In this document: positions 6,686 to 15,104 of the stretch, piece by piece
Layout: the number at the start of each line of letters is the position of its first letter
How positions within the stretch are numbered: the stretch's first letter is position 1
Origin: M55B157 sp965657825
GTDB lineage: Bacteria; Actinomycetota; Actinomycetes; S36-B12
Direction of reading: 5' to 3'
DNA length: 22,940 nucleotides
Assembly: GCA_965657825.1 (NCBI GenBank)
Contig: CBFHQG010000027.1
Coordinates: 1-22,940 of the forward strand
Made by a program: the position numbers and the translations under genes
The notes under the pieces: generated by a model
The model's database searches: none
What the model was told of the DNA's origin: nothing
Seen by the model: only the letters and a program-made list of their open reading frames with translations

Positions 6686-7699
6686 ATGAGACGGATGCCG
6701 GCGGAGTGGGAACGCCATGTGCGGACCTGGATGGCCTGGCCGTCGACCGGATACACCCTGGGTGAGACGCCAGCGCAGGCCGACGAGGCGCGAGCGACGT
6801 GGGCGGCCGTCGCGCTTGCCATCGCCGACTTCGAACCGGTTTCCCTCATCGTCACCGCCGAAGCCGCATCGATCGCCCGCGACTACCTCGGTCGACGGAC
6901 CCGCCACCCGATCACCCTCGTCGAGGCCGAACTCGATGACGCCTGGATGCGCGACATCGGCCCCACTTTCGTCATCGACGGCGATCGCATCGCCGGTATC
7001 GACTGGGTGTTCAACGGCTGGGGTGCGCAAGGTTGGGCGCGATGGGATCTCGACGCCCAGATCGCCTCGCACATCTGCTCCCATGAGCAGATCGACACCC
7101 TTCGATCCCCCCTGGTCAATGAAGGTGGCGGCATCCACGTCGACGGTGCGGGAACAGTGCTGGTCACCGACACCGTTCAACGTGATCCAGGACGCAATCC
7201 GAACTGGACGCGAGACGAGGTCGAAGCCGAACTCTCCCGAACCCTCGGCGTCGAACGAGTTGTCTGGCTGCCCCGCGGGCTCACCCGAGATTACGACGAA
7301 TTCGGTACGCGCGGCCATGTCGACATCGTGGCCTGCTTCGTTCCCGACGGTCGCGTACTCGTGCACGATCAGCGCGACCCGCACCACCCCGACTTCGCGG
7401 TGAGCGAGGAGATCCGCAGCACACTGCACGATGCCGGGCTGGAGACCATCGATCTCCCGGCACCCACGGTGCTGCGCGATGACGAGGGCTGGGTGGATTA
7501 CAGCTATGTCAACCACTACGTCGTCAACGATGGCGTGATCCTGTGCTCATTCGATGACCCGAACGATCAGATAGCCGCAGATATCCTGCGTCAGGTGTAC
7601 CCGGGCCGTGACGTCGTCCTCGTCGATGCTCGACCCCTCTTTGCCCGCGGCGGTGGGATCCACTGCATCACCCAGCAGCAGCCCGCGGTGGTGTCATGA
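6686..7699 (+). CDS. aguA: Agmatine deiminase / peptidylarginine-deiminase-type (PAD_porph) enzyme
   Basis: A 337-residue guanidine-group deiminase of the pentein fold. Catalytic elements are visible: Asp90 in WMRDIGP, NEGGGIHVDG at 145-154, GRNPN at 169-173, His211 and Asp213 in GHVD, and nucleophile Cys327 in GGGIHCITQQ. The family converts agmatine to N-carbamoylputrescine plus ammonia. One position differs from typical agmatine deiminases: the block usually written TDGHVDN reads TRGHVDI here (Arg209), so the substrate may be another guanidino compound. Its stop overlaps the next start as ATGA, so it is translationally coupled to the fused urease gamma/beta gene. No N-carbamoylputrescine amidase (aguB) is in the window. 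Confidence 0.85.
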   Translation: MRRMPAEWERHVRTWMAWPSTGYTLGETPAQADEARATWAAVALAIADFEPVSLIVTAEAASIARDYLGRRTRHPITLVEAELDDAWMRDIGPTFVIDGDRIAGIDWVFNGWGAQGWARWDLDAQIASHICSHEQIDTLRSPLVNEGGGIHVDGAGTVLVTDTVQRDPGRNPNWTRDEVEAELSRTLGVERVVWLPRGLTRDYDEFGTRGHVDIVACFVPDGRVLVHDQRDPHHPDFAVSEEIRSTLHDAGLETIDLPAPTVLRDDEGWVDYSYVNHYVVNDGVILCSFDDPNDQIAADILRQVYPGRDVVLVDARPLFARGGGIHCITQQQPAVVS

Positions 7700-8424
7700 G
7701 CCTGACCCCCACCGAACGTGATCATCTACTGCTGTTCACCCAGGCTCTGCTGGCTGCCCAACGCCGCGACCGCGGTCTGCGTCTGAACGTTCCCGAAGCC
7801 ACAGCACTCATCGCAAATGCCGTGTGCGAGTGGGCTCGCGACGGCCTGGATCTCGCGACCGCTCGCGACCGAGCCCGTACGCTGCTGGGACCTGATGATG
7901 TGCTGCCCGAGGTGCTCGACATTCTCACCGAGGTGCGAGTCGAGGCCCGCTTCGATGACGGCACGCGGCTGGTCGTCGTCGAGGATCCGTTCCAGGTGGC
8001 GACACCTACCCTGCAGGTGATCGACGCGCCATCGTCAGACGCCTCCCTCGACATCACGAACACCGCCGACGTCGCGATCGGCCTGACCTCGCATCTGCAT
8101 CTCGCCGAGGCGAACCCGCGCCTGCGATTCGACCGTGCCGCCGCATTCGGCATGCGGCTGGCGATGCCCACAGGTGACACCCTGTGGCTGGAGCCGGGGG
8201 CGACCGTGACCGCCGGGCTCACCCCGATCCGCGGTGAGCGCGTCGTGGTCGGCAACACCGGTGTCATCGACGGCGCACTGGACGATCCGAACGTGCAGGC
8301 GCGCGCATTGGATCGACTGCGCTCCTGCGGATATCTCGACATCGTCGATGGTGTACCGATCAACGACGAGGCTCAGGCCGAGGATGCAGTTGCCCAACTC
8401 ATGGTGGATCGGAACCAGCCGTGA
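7696..8424 (+). CDS. ureAB: Fused urease gamma-beta subunit (UreAB)
   Basis: A 242-residue fusion of the two small urease subunits. Residues 1-98 match gamma (LTPTERDHLLLFTQALLA, RGLRLNVPEATALIA, VRVEARFDDGTRLVVVEDP). Residues about 105-195 match beta (ITNTADVAIGLTSHLHLAEANP, LRFDRAAAFGMRL, LEPG, GERVVVGNTGVIDG). A tail of about 45 residues follows (DDPNVQARALDRLRSCGYLD and onward). Similar gamma-beta fusions occur in Helicobacter and some actinobacteria. The subunit would assemble with the alpha-like protein encoded next. The linker is short, and the beta part is less conserved than in ordinary ureases. It overlaps the deiminase gene by ATGA and the alpha gene by GTGA, so all three are probably made in step. 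Confidence 0.88.
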   Translation: MSLTPTERDHLLLFTQALLAAQRRDRGLRLNVPEATALIANAVCEWARDGLDLATARDRARTLLGPDDVLPEVLDILTEVRVEARFDDGTRLVVVEDPFQVATPTLQVIDAPSSDASLDITNTADVAIGLTSHLHLAEANPRLRFDRAAAFGMRLAMPTGDTLWLEPGATVTAGLTPIRGERVVVGNTGVIDGALDDPNVQARALDRLRSCGYLDIVDGVPINDEAQAEDAVAQLMVDRNQP

Positions 8425-10070
8425 GCGGTTACGGCCCACGCGCGGGAGACGTTCTCACCCTGGGTGGCACGAGTCTGCGGCTGCGCATCCCCGATCGGGT
8501 GGCCGATGACTTCGACGAGTTCCGCGTCGGCTTCGCCAAGACTGGCCGCGATGGGATCGGCCTGCGCGCAGTATCGACAGCCGAGTCCTGCGATGTGCTG
8601 ATCACCAACGTCGTGGTCATGGACCCCGTCGATGGAATCCAGGTCGCCAGCATCGGCATCCGCGAGGGTCGCATCAGCGGTATCGGCAAGGCGGGCAACC
8701 CCGATGTCAGCGACGGAATCGACATCGTGGTCGGTTCCGGCACGGTCGTGATCGACGGCGATGGCCTCATCGCGACACCGGGTGGGATCGACACCCACGT
8801 GCACGGACTGTCACCACGCGTACTCGATGCCCTCATTTCCTCCGGCATCACGACCGTGATCTCGCAGGAGGCCGGGCCCATGTGGGGGGTGGGTATCGGA
8901 TCAGGTGATGTCCTGCGCCAGGCGATGCGCGCCCTGAACTCCTTCCCACTCAACATCGGCCTGCTCGGTCGGGGCTCGAGTTCGCGCGGCGAGGTGCTGC
9001 GCGAGGCGACAAATGCTCACGTCTGCGGATTCAAGGTGCATGAGGACACCGGGACGACCCTGTCCACCCTCGACACAGCGCTTCGCGTAGCCGACGACAT
9101 CGATGTCCAGGTCGCCTTGCACAGCGACAGCCTCAACGAGACGCTGTCGGTGACCGACACCATCGCCGTCATCGACGGACGCGCTGTGCACGCCTTCCAC
9201 GTCGAGGGCTGCGGCGGCGGACATGCGCCCGATGTCCTGCGACTCGCCGGACACGACAACATCCTCGCGTCGTCGACCAATCCCACCCTGCCGTTCGGCC
9301 GCAACGCCGTCGACGAGCACGTCGACATGATCATGCTCAGCCACGGCATGAATCCTGAGCGCGAGGCCGATGTGCGCATCGCCCGTGCGCGAGTGCGCGC
9401 CGCGACGATGGCAGCGGAGAACCGCCTGCACGACATGGGCGTCATCCCCATCACCTCCTCCGATGCTCAAGGCATGGGACGTGCTGGGGAAACCTGGTGG
9501 CGCACCTTTGCCCTCGCCGCCGTCATGTCCACCGATGATGCAACCGAGGAAGGAATCGACGACAACGACCGACTCCTGCGATATCTCGCCAAAATCACCA
9601 TCAATCCGGCCCTCGCTCATGGGATCGCCCACGAGGTGGGCAGGCTCGCACCCGGATATCTCGCCGACATCGTGCTGTGGCGACCCGAGCAGTTCGCCGC
9701 CAAACCCCAGTTGGTGGTGAAGTCCGGCTTTCCCACGTGGGGACAAACCGGCGATCCGAATGCCAGCATCGACGCCGCCGAGCCGCTGCAGATCGCCGAG
9801 CAGTTCGGGGCACACGGCGCCGCACCCGCCGACCTGTCCTTCCTGCTGAGCAACGCTGCCGCCCTTGCTGAAGGTCCTCCTCCGATCTCCCGCAGGGCGA
9901 TTGCGGTGCACGACTGCCGTACCGTGCGATCCTCCGACCTCATCCGCCACGGAGTTCTCGGTCAGATCGAGGTACCCGGCACTCCTGGGGAACCCGTGCG
10001 CTGGCAGGGTGAGGATCTGACGATGGAACCGGTGGCTCACACACCACTGTCGCGCCTGCACTTCTGGTGA
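8421..10070 (+). CDS. ureC: Divergent urease alpha subunit (amidohydrolase), possible substituted-urea hydrolase
   Basis: This 549-residue protein aligns along its length with urease alpha, which is usually about 567. All nickel-centre residues are present: His126 and His128 (GGIDTHVH), Lys205 for carbamylation with His207 and Asp209 (FKVHED), His234, His260 and Asp348 (SSDAQGMGR). The catalytic flap histidine (His308) and the arginine at the Klebsiella Arg336 position (Arg324) are kept. The substrate side differs. The loop after AGPMWG (about 152-168) lacks the THATTCTPGPW block and is four residues shorter, flap Cys is Ser307, pocket Ala363 is Gly351, and GAGGGH is GCGGGH. The metal site should work while substrate preference may have shifted. 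No ureD/E/F/G is nearby. The GTG start is fixed by the 4-bp overlap with the previous gene. Confidence 0.87.
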   Translation: MSGYGPRAGDVLTLGGTSLRLRIPDRVADDFDEFRVGFAKTGRDGIGLRAVSTAESCDVLITNVVVMDPVDGIQVASIGIREGRISGIGKAGNPDVSDGIDIVVGSGTVVIDGDGLIATPGGIDTHVHGLSPRVLDALISSGITTVISQEAGPMWGVGIGSGDVLRQAMRALNSFPLNIGLLGRGSSSRGEVLREATNAHVCGFKVHEDTGTTLSTLDTALRVADDIDVQVALHSDSLNETLSVTDTIAVIDGRAVHAFHVEGCGGGHAPDVLRLAGHDNILASSTNPTLPFGRNAVDEHVDMIMLSHGMNPEREADVRIARARVRAATMAAENRLHDMGVIPITSSDAQGMGRAGETWWRTFALAAVMSTDDATEEGIDDNDRLLRYLAKITINPALAHGIAHEVGRLAPGYLADIVLWRPEQFAAKPQLVVKSGFPTWGQTGDPNASIDAAEPLQIAEQFGAHGAAPADLSFLLSNAAALAEGPPPISRRAIAVHDCRTVRSSDLIRHGVLGQIEVPGTPGEPVRWQGEDLTMEPVAHTPLSRLHFW

Positions 10071-10097
10071 GCTGGCCGCGTGGGGATCGCACCGCCG

Positions 10098-10103
10098 TAG
10101 AGT
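10098..10103 (+). promoter_or_regulatory. -10 element of lipB
   Basis: TAGAGT lies 8 nt before the GTG at 10112, predicting a leaderless or nearly leaderless mRNA. It separates lipB from the upstream urease-like gene. Confidence 0.5.
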
Positions 10104-10111
10104 GATCTGTC

Positions 10112-10753
10112 GTGGAGGTCGCCTATCTCGGTCCCGATGCGCAGGATTACCACGCCACGTGGGAACTGCAGCGACTCATCCACGCCGAGGTGGTCGCCGG
10201 TGACCGGCCCGACACGCTGCTCCTGCTCGAGCATGCGCCGGTGTACACCGCAGGACGGCGCACCGAGCCAGGGGACCTCCCCATCGATGGAACCCCGGTG
10301 GTCGAGGTCGACCGCGGTGGGCGGATCACCTGGCACGGCCCCGGTCAACTCGTCGGCTATCCGATCCTGCGCCTACCCGAGCCCCTCGCCGTCGTCGATC
10401 ACGTCCGACGGCTGGAGGCCCTGCTCATGGATGTCTGCGCGGACCTCGGGGTCGCCACTATGCGGGTCGCGGGACGCAGCGGGGTGTGGGTCGCCGCCGA
10501 TGGATCGCGTCCAGATCGCAAGGTGGCTGCGATCGGAGTGCGCGTCTCCCAGGGCGTCACGCTCCACGGCTTCGCCTTGAACTGCGACAACTCACTCGAT
10601 GCCTTCGATGCGATGGTGCCCTGCGGGATCTCAGATGCGGGCGTGACCACGGTCACCCTCGAACGCGCAGAACCCGTGAGCGTCCCCGACGCCCTACCGA
10701 TCGTCGAGGCGCACGCTCGGGTGCACCTCGCCGGGTTGAGCTCGACGTCTTAG
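10112..10753 (+). CDS. lipB: Lipoyl(octanoyl) transferase LipB
   Basis: A 213-residue octanoyl-ACP:protein N-octanoyltransferase, the first step of endogenous lipoate assembly on 2-oxoacid dehydrogenase and glycine cleavage subunits. Family blocks are RGGRITWHGPGQLVGYP (68-84, His75), GVWV, RKVAAIGVRVSQGVTLHGFALN (Lys137) and MVPCGI with the acyl-thioester Cys171. Length is normal. The start is GTG, with a TAGAGT element 8 nt upstream. The stop codon TAG is also the first three bases of the lipA -10 element, so the genes are adjacent but lipA can be transcribed on its own. Confidence 0.96.
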   Translation: MEVAYLGPDAQDYHATWELQRLIHAEVVAGDRPDTLLLLEHAPVYTAGRRTEPGDLPIDGTPVVEVDRGGRITWHGPGQLVGYPILRLPEPLAVVDHVRRLEALLMDVCADLGVATMRVAGRSGVWVAADGSRPDRKVAAIGVRVSQGVTLHGFALNCDNSLDAFDAMVPCGISDAGVTTVTLERAEPVSVPDALPIVEAHARVHLAGLSSTS

Positions 10754-10756
10754 GCT
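10751..10756 (+). promoter_or_regulatory. -10 element of lipA, sharing the lipB stop codon
   Basis: TAGGCT ends exactly 6 nt before the lipA ATG at 10763, and its TAG is the lipB stop codon. The lipA message would start at its ATG. Confidence 0.5.
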
Positions 10757-10762
10757 GACCCC

Positions 10763-11686
10763 ATGACCGTGGCTCCCGAAGGCCGTCGCCTGCTTCGCAT
10801 CGAGGCACGGAATGCCGAGGTCCCGATCGAACGCAAACCAGAGTGGATCAAGACCCGGCTGCGTACCGGCCCGGAATACACCGCGGTCCGCGAACTCGTC
10901 GCCCGCGAGGGCCTGCACACCGTGTGCCAGGAGGCCGGCTGCCCCAATATCTACGAGTGCTGGGAGGACCGGGAAGCGACCTTCCTCATCGGTGGCGAGC
11001 AGTGCACCCGCCGCTGTGACTTCTGTCAGATCGACACCGGAAAGCCAGCACCCCTCGACCGGGACGAGCCCCGCCGCGTGGCGGAATCCGTGCAGACCAT
11101 GGGCTTGCGCTATGCCACCGTCACCGGGGTCGCGCGCGATGACCTGCCCGACGAAGGAGCGTGGCTGTACGCCGAGACCGTGCGTCTCATCAGGCGGCTC
11201 AATCCTGACTGCGGGGTCGAGGTCCTCATCCCCGATTTCTCCGGGAATCCCGAACTACTCGGCGAGGTGTTCGCAGCAGAGCCCTCCGTGCTCGCACACA
11301 ACGTCGAAACCGTCCCGCGCATCTTCAAGCGGATCCGTCCCGCCTTCACCTATGAGCGCAGTCTCGACGTGATCACCCAGGCTCGTACGGCCGGTTTGGT
11401 CACCAAGAGCAATCTCATCCTCGGGCTCGGTGAGACAGACGATGAGATCGACACGGCACTGCTGGACCTGCACGCCGCCGGTTGCGAACTCATCACCATC
11501 ACGCAGTACCTGCGCCCCTCTCCTCGCCATCATCCGGTCGAACGCTGGGTGCCCCCCGAGCAGTTCGTCACCTGGGCTTCACGCGCCGACGAGATCGGAT
11601 TCTCCGGCGTGATGAGCGGGCCCCTCGTGCGTTCGAGCTACCGCGCCGGGCGGCTGTACGCCCAGGCCATCGCCGCGCGGGATTGA
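10763..11686 (+). CDS. lipA: Lipoyl synthase LipA
   Basis: A 307-residue radical SAM enzyme that inserts two sulfurs into protein-bound octanoyl groups. The auxiliary 4Fe-4S cluster cysteines are Cys55, Cys60 and Cys66 (C-x4-C-x5-C), and the radical SAM cluster is Cys81, Cys85 and Cys88 (CTRRCDFC). The C-terminal RSSYRAG supplies the conserved serine ligand of the auxiliary cluster. Other blocks such as VTGVARDDLPDEGA and HNVETVPR are typical. It works directly after LipB, encoded upstream. The next gene begins 3 nt after its stop. Confidence 0.97.
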   Translation: MTVAPEGRRLLRIEARNAEVPIERKPEWIKTRLRTGPEYTAVRELVAREGLHTVCQEAGCPNIYECWEDREATFLIGGEQCTRRCDFCQIDTGKPAPLDRDEPRRVAESVQTMGLRYATVTGVARDDLPDEGAWLYAETVRLIRRLNPDCGVEVLIPDFSGNPELLGEVFAAEPSVLAHNVETVPRIFKRIRPAFTYERSLDVITQARTAGLVTKSNLILGLGETDDEIDTALLDLHAAGCELITITQYLRPSPRHHPVERWVPPEQFVTWASRADEIGFSGVMSGPLVRSSYRAGRLYAQAIAARD

Positions 11687-11689
11687 TCG

Positions 11690-12238
11690 GTGTCGGACTC
11701 CACGACGATCGCCCGGGTCGTCGCCCTGCACGTCTGGACACCCACTGACTCCGTGCCAGACGGCGTCCAGGAGTTGCTCCTCGATTGGGGCGGAGCCGTC
11801 GGGGATCGCCACCACGGGCTCACCATGCGCTCCGGCGGCCGGCAGTATCCCCTCTACTCCCGGGGTACCGAGATCCACAACTACCGCCAGTTGAGCATCA
11901 TCGATGCCGCCGAGCTCGATGCGATCGCTGCGGCACTGGGCATCGACACCCTCGCCCCCGGCACCATCGCCGACAACATCACCACCACCGGATTGCCCGA
12001 TCTCACGTCGCTTCCCCCGATGACCCGCTTGGCCTTCGGTGATTCCCCGGGCGAGGGACCGGTCCTGGTCACCGGGGGTGAGAACGACCCCTGCGTGATC
12101 GCCGGGCGCATGGTGGAGCAGGCCTACGGCGTTCGGGCGGAGGCGTTCCCCAAGGCCGCCATCCACCGCCGAGGCGTCACCGGGTGGGTGGAGCACCCGG
12201 GCACCCTGCGGGTCGGCGATCGGGTGACCGTCCTGTAG
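11690..12238 (+). CDS. MOSC domain protein
   Basis: A 182-residue single-domain MOSC (molybdenum cofactor sulfurase C-terminal type) protein. Visible elements are GDRHHG at 38-43, RQLSIIDAAELDAIA at 66-80, PGTIADNITTTGLPDL, and the conserved cysteine Cys135 in GENDPCVIAGRM. The C-terminus WVEHPGTLRVGDRVTVL is typical of the domain. MOSC proteins are predicted to carry sulfur on this cysteine to metal-sulfur centres; the exact acceptor here is unknown. Position immediately behind lipA (GTG 3 nt after its stop) means co-transcription with a sulfur-insertion enzyme, which may or may not be functional. Confidence 0.85.
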   Translation: MSDSTTIARVVALHVWTPTDSVPDGVQELLLDWGGAVGDRHHGLTMRSGGRQYPLYSRGTEIHNYRQLSIIDAAELDAIAAALGIDTLAPGTIADNITTTGLPDLTSLPPMTRLAFGDSPGEGPVLVTGGENDPCVIAGRMVEQAYGVRAEAFPKAAIHRRGVTGWVEHPGTLRVGDRVTVL

Positions 12239-12270
12239 CCCACCGCCACCGCGCCACGGGGACGGGGCCG

Positions 12271-12276
12271 TAGGGT
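12271..12276 (+). promoter_or_regulatory. -10 element of the DUF4191 gene, leaderless ATG
   Basis: TAGGGT is followed by 6 nt and ATG 12283. GGAG falls in the spacer but is too close to the ATG to be a good ribosome site. Confidence 0.5.
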
Positions 12277-12282
12277 GGAGCC

Positions 12283-12987
12283 ATGTCCGATCCTGCTCCC
12301 AAGAAGCCCGGCCGATTCGCGCGCATCCGCGGTGGCCTGTCATCGCTTCGCGACAACTACCGGATGACGAAGCGCTACCACCGCTGGGTCGGTTGGGAGA
12401 TGCTCGGCCTGTTCGTCATCGCCGGTGCTGCCATCGCCACCCCCGTCGGGCTGCTGCTGAACTGGCCGACCGGCGTCCTGCTCGCTGTACCGGTCGGGCT
12501 GCTCGCCGCGACGTTCTGGTTCAGTCGGCGCGCGATGAGTGCGGCCTACACCCGCATCGAGGGTCAGCCGGGAGCAGCGGCAGCAGTCGTGGAGAACATG
12601 CGCGGCAAGTGGTGGGTCACACCAGCGGTCGCGGTGACGAAGAACTCCGACCTGATCTCCCGTGTCATCGGCAAGTGCGGTGTGGTGCTGATCAGCGAGG
12701 GCCCCTCCTCGCGGGTGTCGCACCTGCTGGCCAATGAGCGCAAGAAGACCGCCCGGTGGCTACCGGAGACACCGATCTATGAGATCCAGGTCGGCGTCGA
12801 ACCCGAGCAGGTGCGCATCGGTCGCCTGCAGCGTGAACTCACCCGCCTGCCGGCCAATCTCAAAGGCGCCCAGATCCTCGAGGTGCGCCGACGACTCGAC
12901 GCGTTGAGCACCCGCGACAACCCCCTGCCCGTGCCGAAGGGCCCGATGCCGAAGTCGACGAAGATCCCCAAGTCGATGCGAGGCTGA
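12283..12987 (+). CDS. DUF4191 family membrane protein
   Basis: A 234-residue protein with a basic N-terminus, two membrane segments (about 38-58 and 62-80), a soluble domain (about 85-200) and a basic Pro/Lys-rich tail. It is recognised as the DUF4191 family from RIRGGLSSLRDNYRMTKRY, GQPGAAAAVVENMRGKW and the region AVTKNSDLISRVIGKCGVVL with EGPSSRVSHLLANERKKTAR shortly after. This family sits between lipA and glnA in many actinobacterial genomes, as here. No function is known. It is convergent with the RDD gene, with 17 bp between the stops. Confidence 0.82.
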   Translation: MSDPAPKKPGRFARIRGGLSSLRDNYRMTKRYHRWVGWEMLGLFVIAGAAIATPVGLLLNWPTGVLLAVPVGLLAATFWFSRRAMSAAYTRIEGQPGAAAAVVENMRGKWWVTPAVAVTKNSDLISRVIGKCGVVLISEGPSSRVSHLLANERKKTARWLPETPIYEIQVGVEPEQVRIGRLQRELTRLPANLKGAQILEVRRRLDALSTRDNPLPVPKGPMPKSTKIPKSMRG

Positions 12988-13010
12988 ACAAAACCCCGAA
13001 CGGGTCAGCC
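12982..13010 (-). terminator. Possible bidirectional terminator between DUF4191 and RDD genes
   Basis: GGCTGA at 12982-12987 and TCAGCC at 13005-13010 are inverted copies that include both stop codons. Inside lie ACCC / GGGT arms around a short loop. On the minus strand the inner stem is followed by GTTTTGTT, a short U-rich run. The stem is short and partly bulged, so support is weak. Confidence 0.35.
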
Positions 13011-13397
13011 CACGACCGAGGCCCGCAGTACCGCCCGGGACCCCGAGGCCCGATCCTGCAACCCCCGGCCCTCGGAGTCGTAGACGACCGCAGGGATCAC
13101 CAGGCAGATCAAGAAGGTGCGCAGGGCGACCGCCGGAAGACCCAGGCGCCCCCCACCCACCCTGATGATGGCGATTCCGGTGATCCGCTGCCCGAAACTC
13201 GAGCCGATCAGCCAGGTGAAGAGCGTCACCTCGAGGTAGAACACCCCCAGGATCGCGAGTGCTGATTCATTGCCGGGGTAGGCCACATCGGGAAAGATCA
13301 GGCGCACCACGAGCAGAGATGCCACCCAGTCGATGAGGATCGCCACGACCCGACGCCCCAGACCGGCCGGCACCGGGTAGGGGATGGACTCCGACAC
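13005..13397 (-). CDS. RDD family membrane protein
   Basis: A 130-residue small membrane protein with the RDD-family pattern: GLGRRVVAILIDWVASLLV near the N-terminus (Arg-Arg and the conserved Asp), a central hydrophobic segment, FGQRITGIAIIRV, and a last hydrophobic stretch around LRTFLICLVIPAVV. The usual function is unresolved; some RDD proteins have been linked to ion transport. The frame can be read from GTG 13421, but GTG 13397 is preferred because TACCGT ends 6 nt before it and the reading then begins MSESIPYPVPAG, directly before the RDD domain. It is divergent from glnA and shares that 168-bp intergenic region, including the GlnR-like box. Confidence 0.82.
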   Translation of the reverse strand: MSESIPYPVPAGLGRRVVAILIDWVASLLVVRLIFPDVAYPGNESALAILGVFYLEVTLFTWLIGSSFGQRITGIAIIRVGGGRLGLPAVALRTFLICLVIPAVVYDSEGRGLQDRASGSRAVLRASVVG

Positions 13398-13403
13398 CCC
13401 ATC

Positions 13404-13409
13404 ACGGTA
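13404..13409 (-). promoter_or_regulatory. -10 element of the RDD gene, leaderless GTG
   Basis: On the minus strand TACCGT lies 6 nt before GTG 13397. This decides the start over the longer reading from 13421. Confidence 0.45.
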
Positions 13410-13430
13410 TCCGCCCACCACGAGTCAGGC

Positions 13431-13468
13431 GTAACACGGTCGAAACAATCGGTATACGGGGCAGAAAT
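13431..13468 (+). promoter_or_regulatory. GlnR-type double binding box upstream of glnA
   Basis: The sequence reads GTAAC-n6-GAAAC-n6-TATAC-n6-GAAAT, with the four half-sites at 13431, 13442, 13453 and 13464, each 11 nt from the last. This matches the actinomycete GlnR consensus (gTnAC-n6-GaAAC, repeated), one helical turn per half-site. The first pair is perfect and the second is degenerate. GlnR activates glnA under nitrogen limitation in streptomycetes and mycobacteria. A candidate -10 (TAACGT, 13479-13484) follows, 11 nt after the last half-site. Confidence 0.72.
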
Positions 13469-13478
13469 CCCCTACCGA

Positions 13479-13484
13479 TAACGT
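13479..13484 (+). promoter_or_regulatory. Candidate glnA -10 element and start of an ~80-nt leader
   Basis: TAACGT is the best TAnnnT match downstream of the GlnR box. The resulting leader of roughly 75 nt contains a small hairpin, GCGGC-ACAC-GCCGC at 13497-13510, and ends with the Shine-Dalgarno GGAGGAG at 13556-13562. TACCGA at 13473 is an alternative. Confidence 0.35.
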
Positions 13485-13565
13485 CAGCCCCCGACGGCGG
13501 CACACGCCGCTGCAGAGGCGATCACACCGCGAGCGAACAACCGCTGCGGGGGTATGGAGGAGTCA

Positions 13566-14990
<1,425 letters not shown>

Positions 14991-15047
14991 TCCCATCACG
15001 TTCGATTCTCCCCGTGCGTCGCCTCGCCTCGCGCGCATGCGGGATCC

Positions 15048-15079
15048 AGGAGGGCCTCCGGTGATCCGGGGGCCCTCCT
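15048..15079 (+). terminator. Strong GC hairpin terminator after glnA
   Basis: Bases 15048-15061 and 15066-15079 form a 14-bp stem (one G-T pair) around the loop TGAT. The arms begin AGGAGGGCC and end GGCCCTCCT. There is no U-tract, as is common for terminators in high-GC actinobacteria. It lies 58 bp after the glnA stop and 12 bp before the next gene's -10 element. Confidence 0.75.
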
Positions 15080-15090
15080 GCCGTCTGGTC

Positions 15091-15096
15091 TACACT
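15091..15096 (+). promoter_or_regulatory. -10 element of the sulfotransferase gene
   Basis: TACACT lies 8 nt before ATG 15105. The region where a -35 would fall is occupied by the glnA terminator hairpin. Confidence 0.45.
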
Positions 15097-15104
15097 GGCG
15101 CGCC

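Noticed and set aside
8901..10061. Minus-strand open frame of 386 codons opposite the urease alpha gene
   Set aside because: His/Gly/Asp-rich composition with no motif, and the opposite strand encodes a well-supported urease homologue.
13496..13511. Hairpin in the glnA leader as a glutamine riboswitch
   Set aside because: Only a 5-7 bp stem is present. Nothing resembles the known glutamine-sensing RNA classes.
13554..13565. Upstream ATG for glnA at 13554
   Set aside because: This ATG overlaps the Shine-Dalgarno GGAGGAG that serves ATG 13566, and the shorter product has the normal GSI N-terminus.
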